Positions 19,801 to 20,151 of a stretch of 20,151 nt of DNA are shown here, piece after piece (position 1 is the stretch's first letter; every line of letters starts with the position of its first letter). The translations under genes were made by a program, and so were the position numbers. The stretch lies in the IMG/VR virus record IMGVR_UViG_3300043437_000034, positions 1 to 20,151 of that record; one strand, 5' to 3'. The DNA comes from a virus. Under the pieces are notes generated by a model that saw only the letters and a program-made list of their open reading frames with translations, did not search any database and was not told the DNA's origin.

Positions 19801-20151
19801 GCGTTGTACTCGCTCAATTCAAGACGAGCGCCAAGCGATCCATCAGCTAACGATGCTTCATTTACCTTCATCACACGGAACAACTTAGCAGACCATCCAT
19901 AGTCTGAGTTGGTTACGCTAACAACATCACCAGCATCAACTTGAATGCCGAAATATGTTGTGTTGAAACTGACAATCAAATCTTCACGGGCTTGCTCAAG
20001 CAACCTGTTTGCAAGGTAGTGCGCCTGAACAGAATCGTTTACCAAGTCGTATGTGATGCTGTACTTGTTAACAGGCTCGTTTGGATACAACAGAATAGTT
20101 GGTGTTTTGATGTTGATAAAGTTTGCTTGGTCACGATTCTCTTTAAATGGA
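16860..20151 (-). CDS. J-like tail tip/central fibre protein, N-terminus outside window
   Basis: The frame is open to the right edge. Residues before the apparent start at 20090 (a TTG) read PFKENRDQANFINIKTPTIL, so the true start lies outside the window. The first part (YPNEPVNKYSITYDLVNDSV, LLEQAREDLIVSFNTTYFGI, GDVVSVTNSDYGWSAKLFRV) matches the lambda J-like tail tip region, with fibronectin-like domains after it. Two short collagen stretches lie at about 19303-19378 and 18760-18855. Between and after them are repeated beta modules of the type VFLYQW and TVYQWA. Then follows a DUF1983-like stretch (LKVGQLSAITVNTGALTVQD), and the C-terminus (ENGNIQVGDYIVTSSIAGKG) resembles a self-cleaving or chaperone domain. 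It contacts the host receptor at the tail end. Confidence 0.88.
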   Translation of the reverse strand, partial: PFKENRDQANFINIKTPTILLYPNEPVNKYSITYDLVNDSVQAHYLANRLLEQAREDLIVSFNTTYFGIQVDAGDVVSVTNSDYGWSAKLFRVMKVNEASLADGSLGARLELSEYNAQVYDDQTINQFAPVPNSGLPSAIFFSPLSAPTVSASNPGSAIPNFNISIAIPATGRVTYSELYYTTVAIPSSSDWKLLATANTIDGEPVTPSTTYVFANQVLPTGASPSATYYFSYLVGNDLAKSDRSPISASFTWTPIANVGPTGPTGTLGPTGATGPSGPTGSSGDSVDIIFRRSATQPATPSPSVGTPSGWYSDVNSVPSGTDPIWSSVGTNTGLGTNYVWQTPLLIEGQDGSAGLSIAELLIYIRATSIPSTPTGGSYSFTTQTLTAPSGWSSAIPAGTDPVYTSRAVASIQGTTGTDSTLTWSSPVLSIQNGATGATGPTGSLGPTGSTGPTGSLGPTGVSGNKVATVFLYQWSPTTPGNPSGQSTYTWSPPGNATYTGGNGWQTTVPSNPGTPLLKLWVASKEITDVATATTTTVSWASGFTVYDSSQNGASGTQSATPTVYQWAATIPTISGTSTYTWASGSFTPVPSGWSIAPAASVPGFTLWAASVNLVDTATATTSTINWTTASILAAGYAGGDGLSSRLCFARVPSNPAPVSGTITTSGNASFPTSGQSSATWGFAATWGASDPNPSSTDSLYQSDGIYNPSTNQTSWGTPYISSLKVGQLSAITVNTGALTVQDSLTISTTGNIKGGQTAYNTGTGFFLGYSGSAYKFSIGNSTTNMTWDGSAFTLNNAVLQGFGSNSFKIGNSSSGNLMFLSTPTAGIAVPLVFWDDTSASAYSFFQLSTNSKDSTSSAAVTFNSSGTAAIALIVTQTGSGGGAAKFFNTASSKEFWLAPGAYSAYSPSGGGKIYVVDGNGPFTGFHDTLNAIDEVVELGDIMVDVQLIYKAGISNTLFETSLSSSANQQGAIGVVSGIVPIEEGTPGALWICNVVETDSGPYNVWSMPPGFDEQQIESTYKVVQVNALGEGQINVCGENGNIQVGDYIVTSSIAGKGMKQSDDVIHSYTVAKAREAATFSSPTEVKMIACIYVSG

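Noticed and set aside
11653-20151. Diversity-generating retroelement acting on the fibres
   Set aside because: There is no reverse transcriptase and no template/variable repeat pair in the window. The similarity between fibre segments is explained by module duplication and collagen repeats.
1-20151. Prophage or integrative element
   Set aside because: No integrase, excisionase, repressor, attachment-site duplication or flanking host gene is visible. The window cannot decide the lifestyle because both ends lie inside phage genes.

Overview
The window is a contiguous piece of a tailed double-stranded DNA phage genome (Caudoviricetes). It is densely packed and almost every gap is below 100 bases. 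Most neighbouring genes overlap by 4 bases (ATGA, GTGA or TTGA), and the protein families are typical phage ones: DUF1376 replication protein, NinB, Ref-type HNH nuclease, VRR-NUC-like nuclease, Gp157, MazG, lambda J-like tail tip, collagen-like fibres, tail assembly chaperone, GH24 endolysin and 3TM holin. I see no integrase, excisionase, CI-type repressor, tRNA or rRNA, so lysogeny is neither shown nor excluded. Moderate GC and the style of the proteins suggest an environmental, probably freshwater, phage of a proteobacterium (Burkholderiales would be my guess). The host is inference only.

Layout. (1) Positions 1-4702, minus strand: an early replication/recombination operon read leftwards. 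It starts with two small genes of unknown function, followed by a good sigma70-like promoter with a 14-bp palindrome just downstream. Then come DUF1376, a replication-associated protein, small helix-turn-helix and unknown proteins, a PD-(D/E)xK nuclease, an HNH-AP2 homing endonuclease, NinB, an unknown DNA-binding-like protein, a Ref-like nuclease, two small proteins and a gene cut by the left edge. (2) Positions about 4703-4807: a divergent control region with an operator-like dyad. (3) Positions 4808-6917, plus strand: a second early operon with a 51-aa protein, an intrinsic terminator/attenuator, an ssDNA-binding-like protein with an acidic tail, Gp157, a tiny ORF, a winged-helix protein and MazG. 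(4) Positions 6907-20151, minus strand: the late region read leftwards. It holds a J-like tail tip (cut by the right edge), a small structural protein, a collagen-like fibre with a YadA-like head, a second fibre built from two copies of one module, a tail assembly chaperone, a small protein, a second HNH-AP2 endonuclease, a glycosyltransferase-TPR protein and a six-gene lysis/membrane cassette ending in holin and endolysin. Regions 3 and 4 converge and overlap by 11 bases.

How the genes work together. The two early operons probably supply replication initiation, ssDNA protection, recombination or repair nucleases and nucleotide-pool control. The late operon builds the tail tip and host-binding fibres, then lyses the cell.

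Most interesting points. Each HNH-AP2 endonuclease sits at the 5' end of a functional gene with an orphan start fragment just upstream. One of these fragments closely resembles the beginning of the glycosyltransferase, which suggests invasion and rebuilding of gene starts. A glycosyltransferase-TPR gene lies beside a fibre rich in Gly-Pro-Thr triplets, the kind of repeat known to be O-glycosylated in BclA of Bacillus spores, so a phage fibre-glycosylation system is possible. Several genes under 60 codons are embedded by exact stop/start overlaps.
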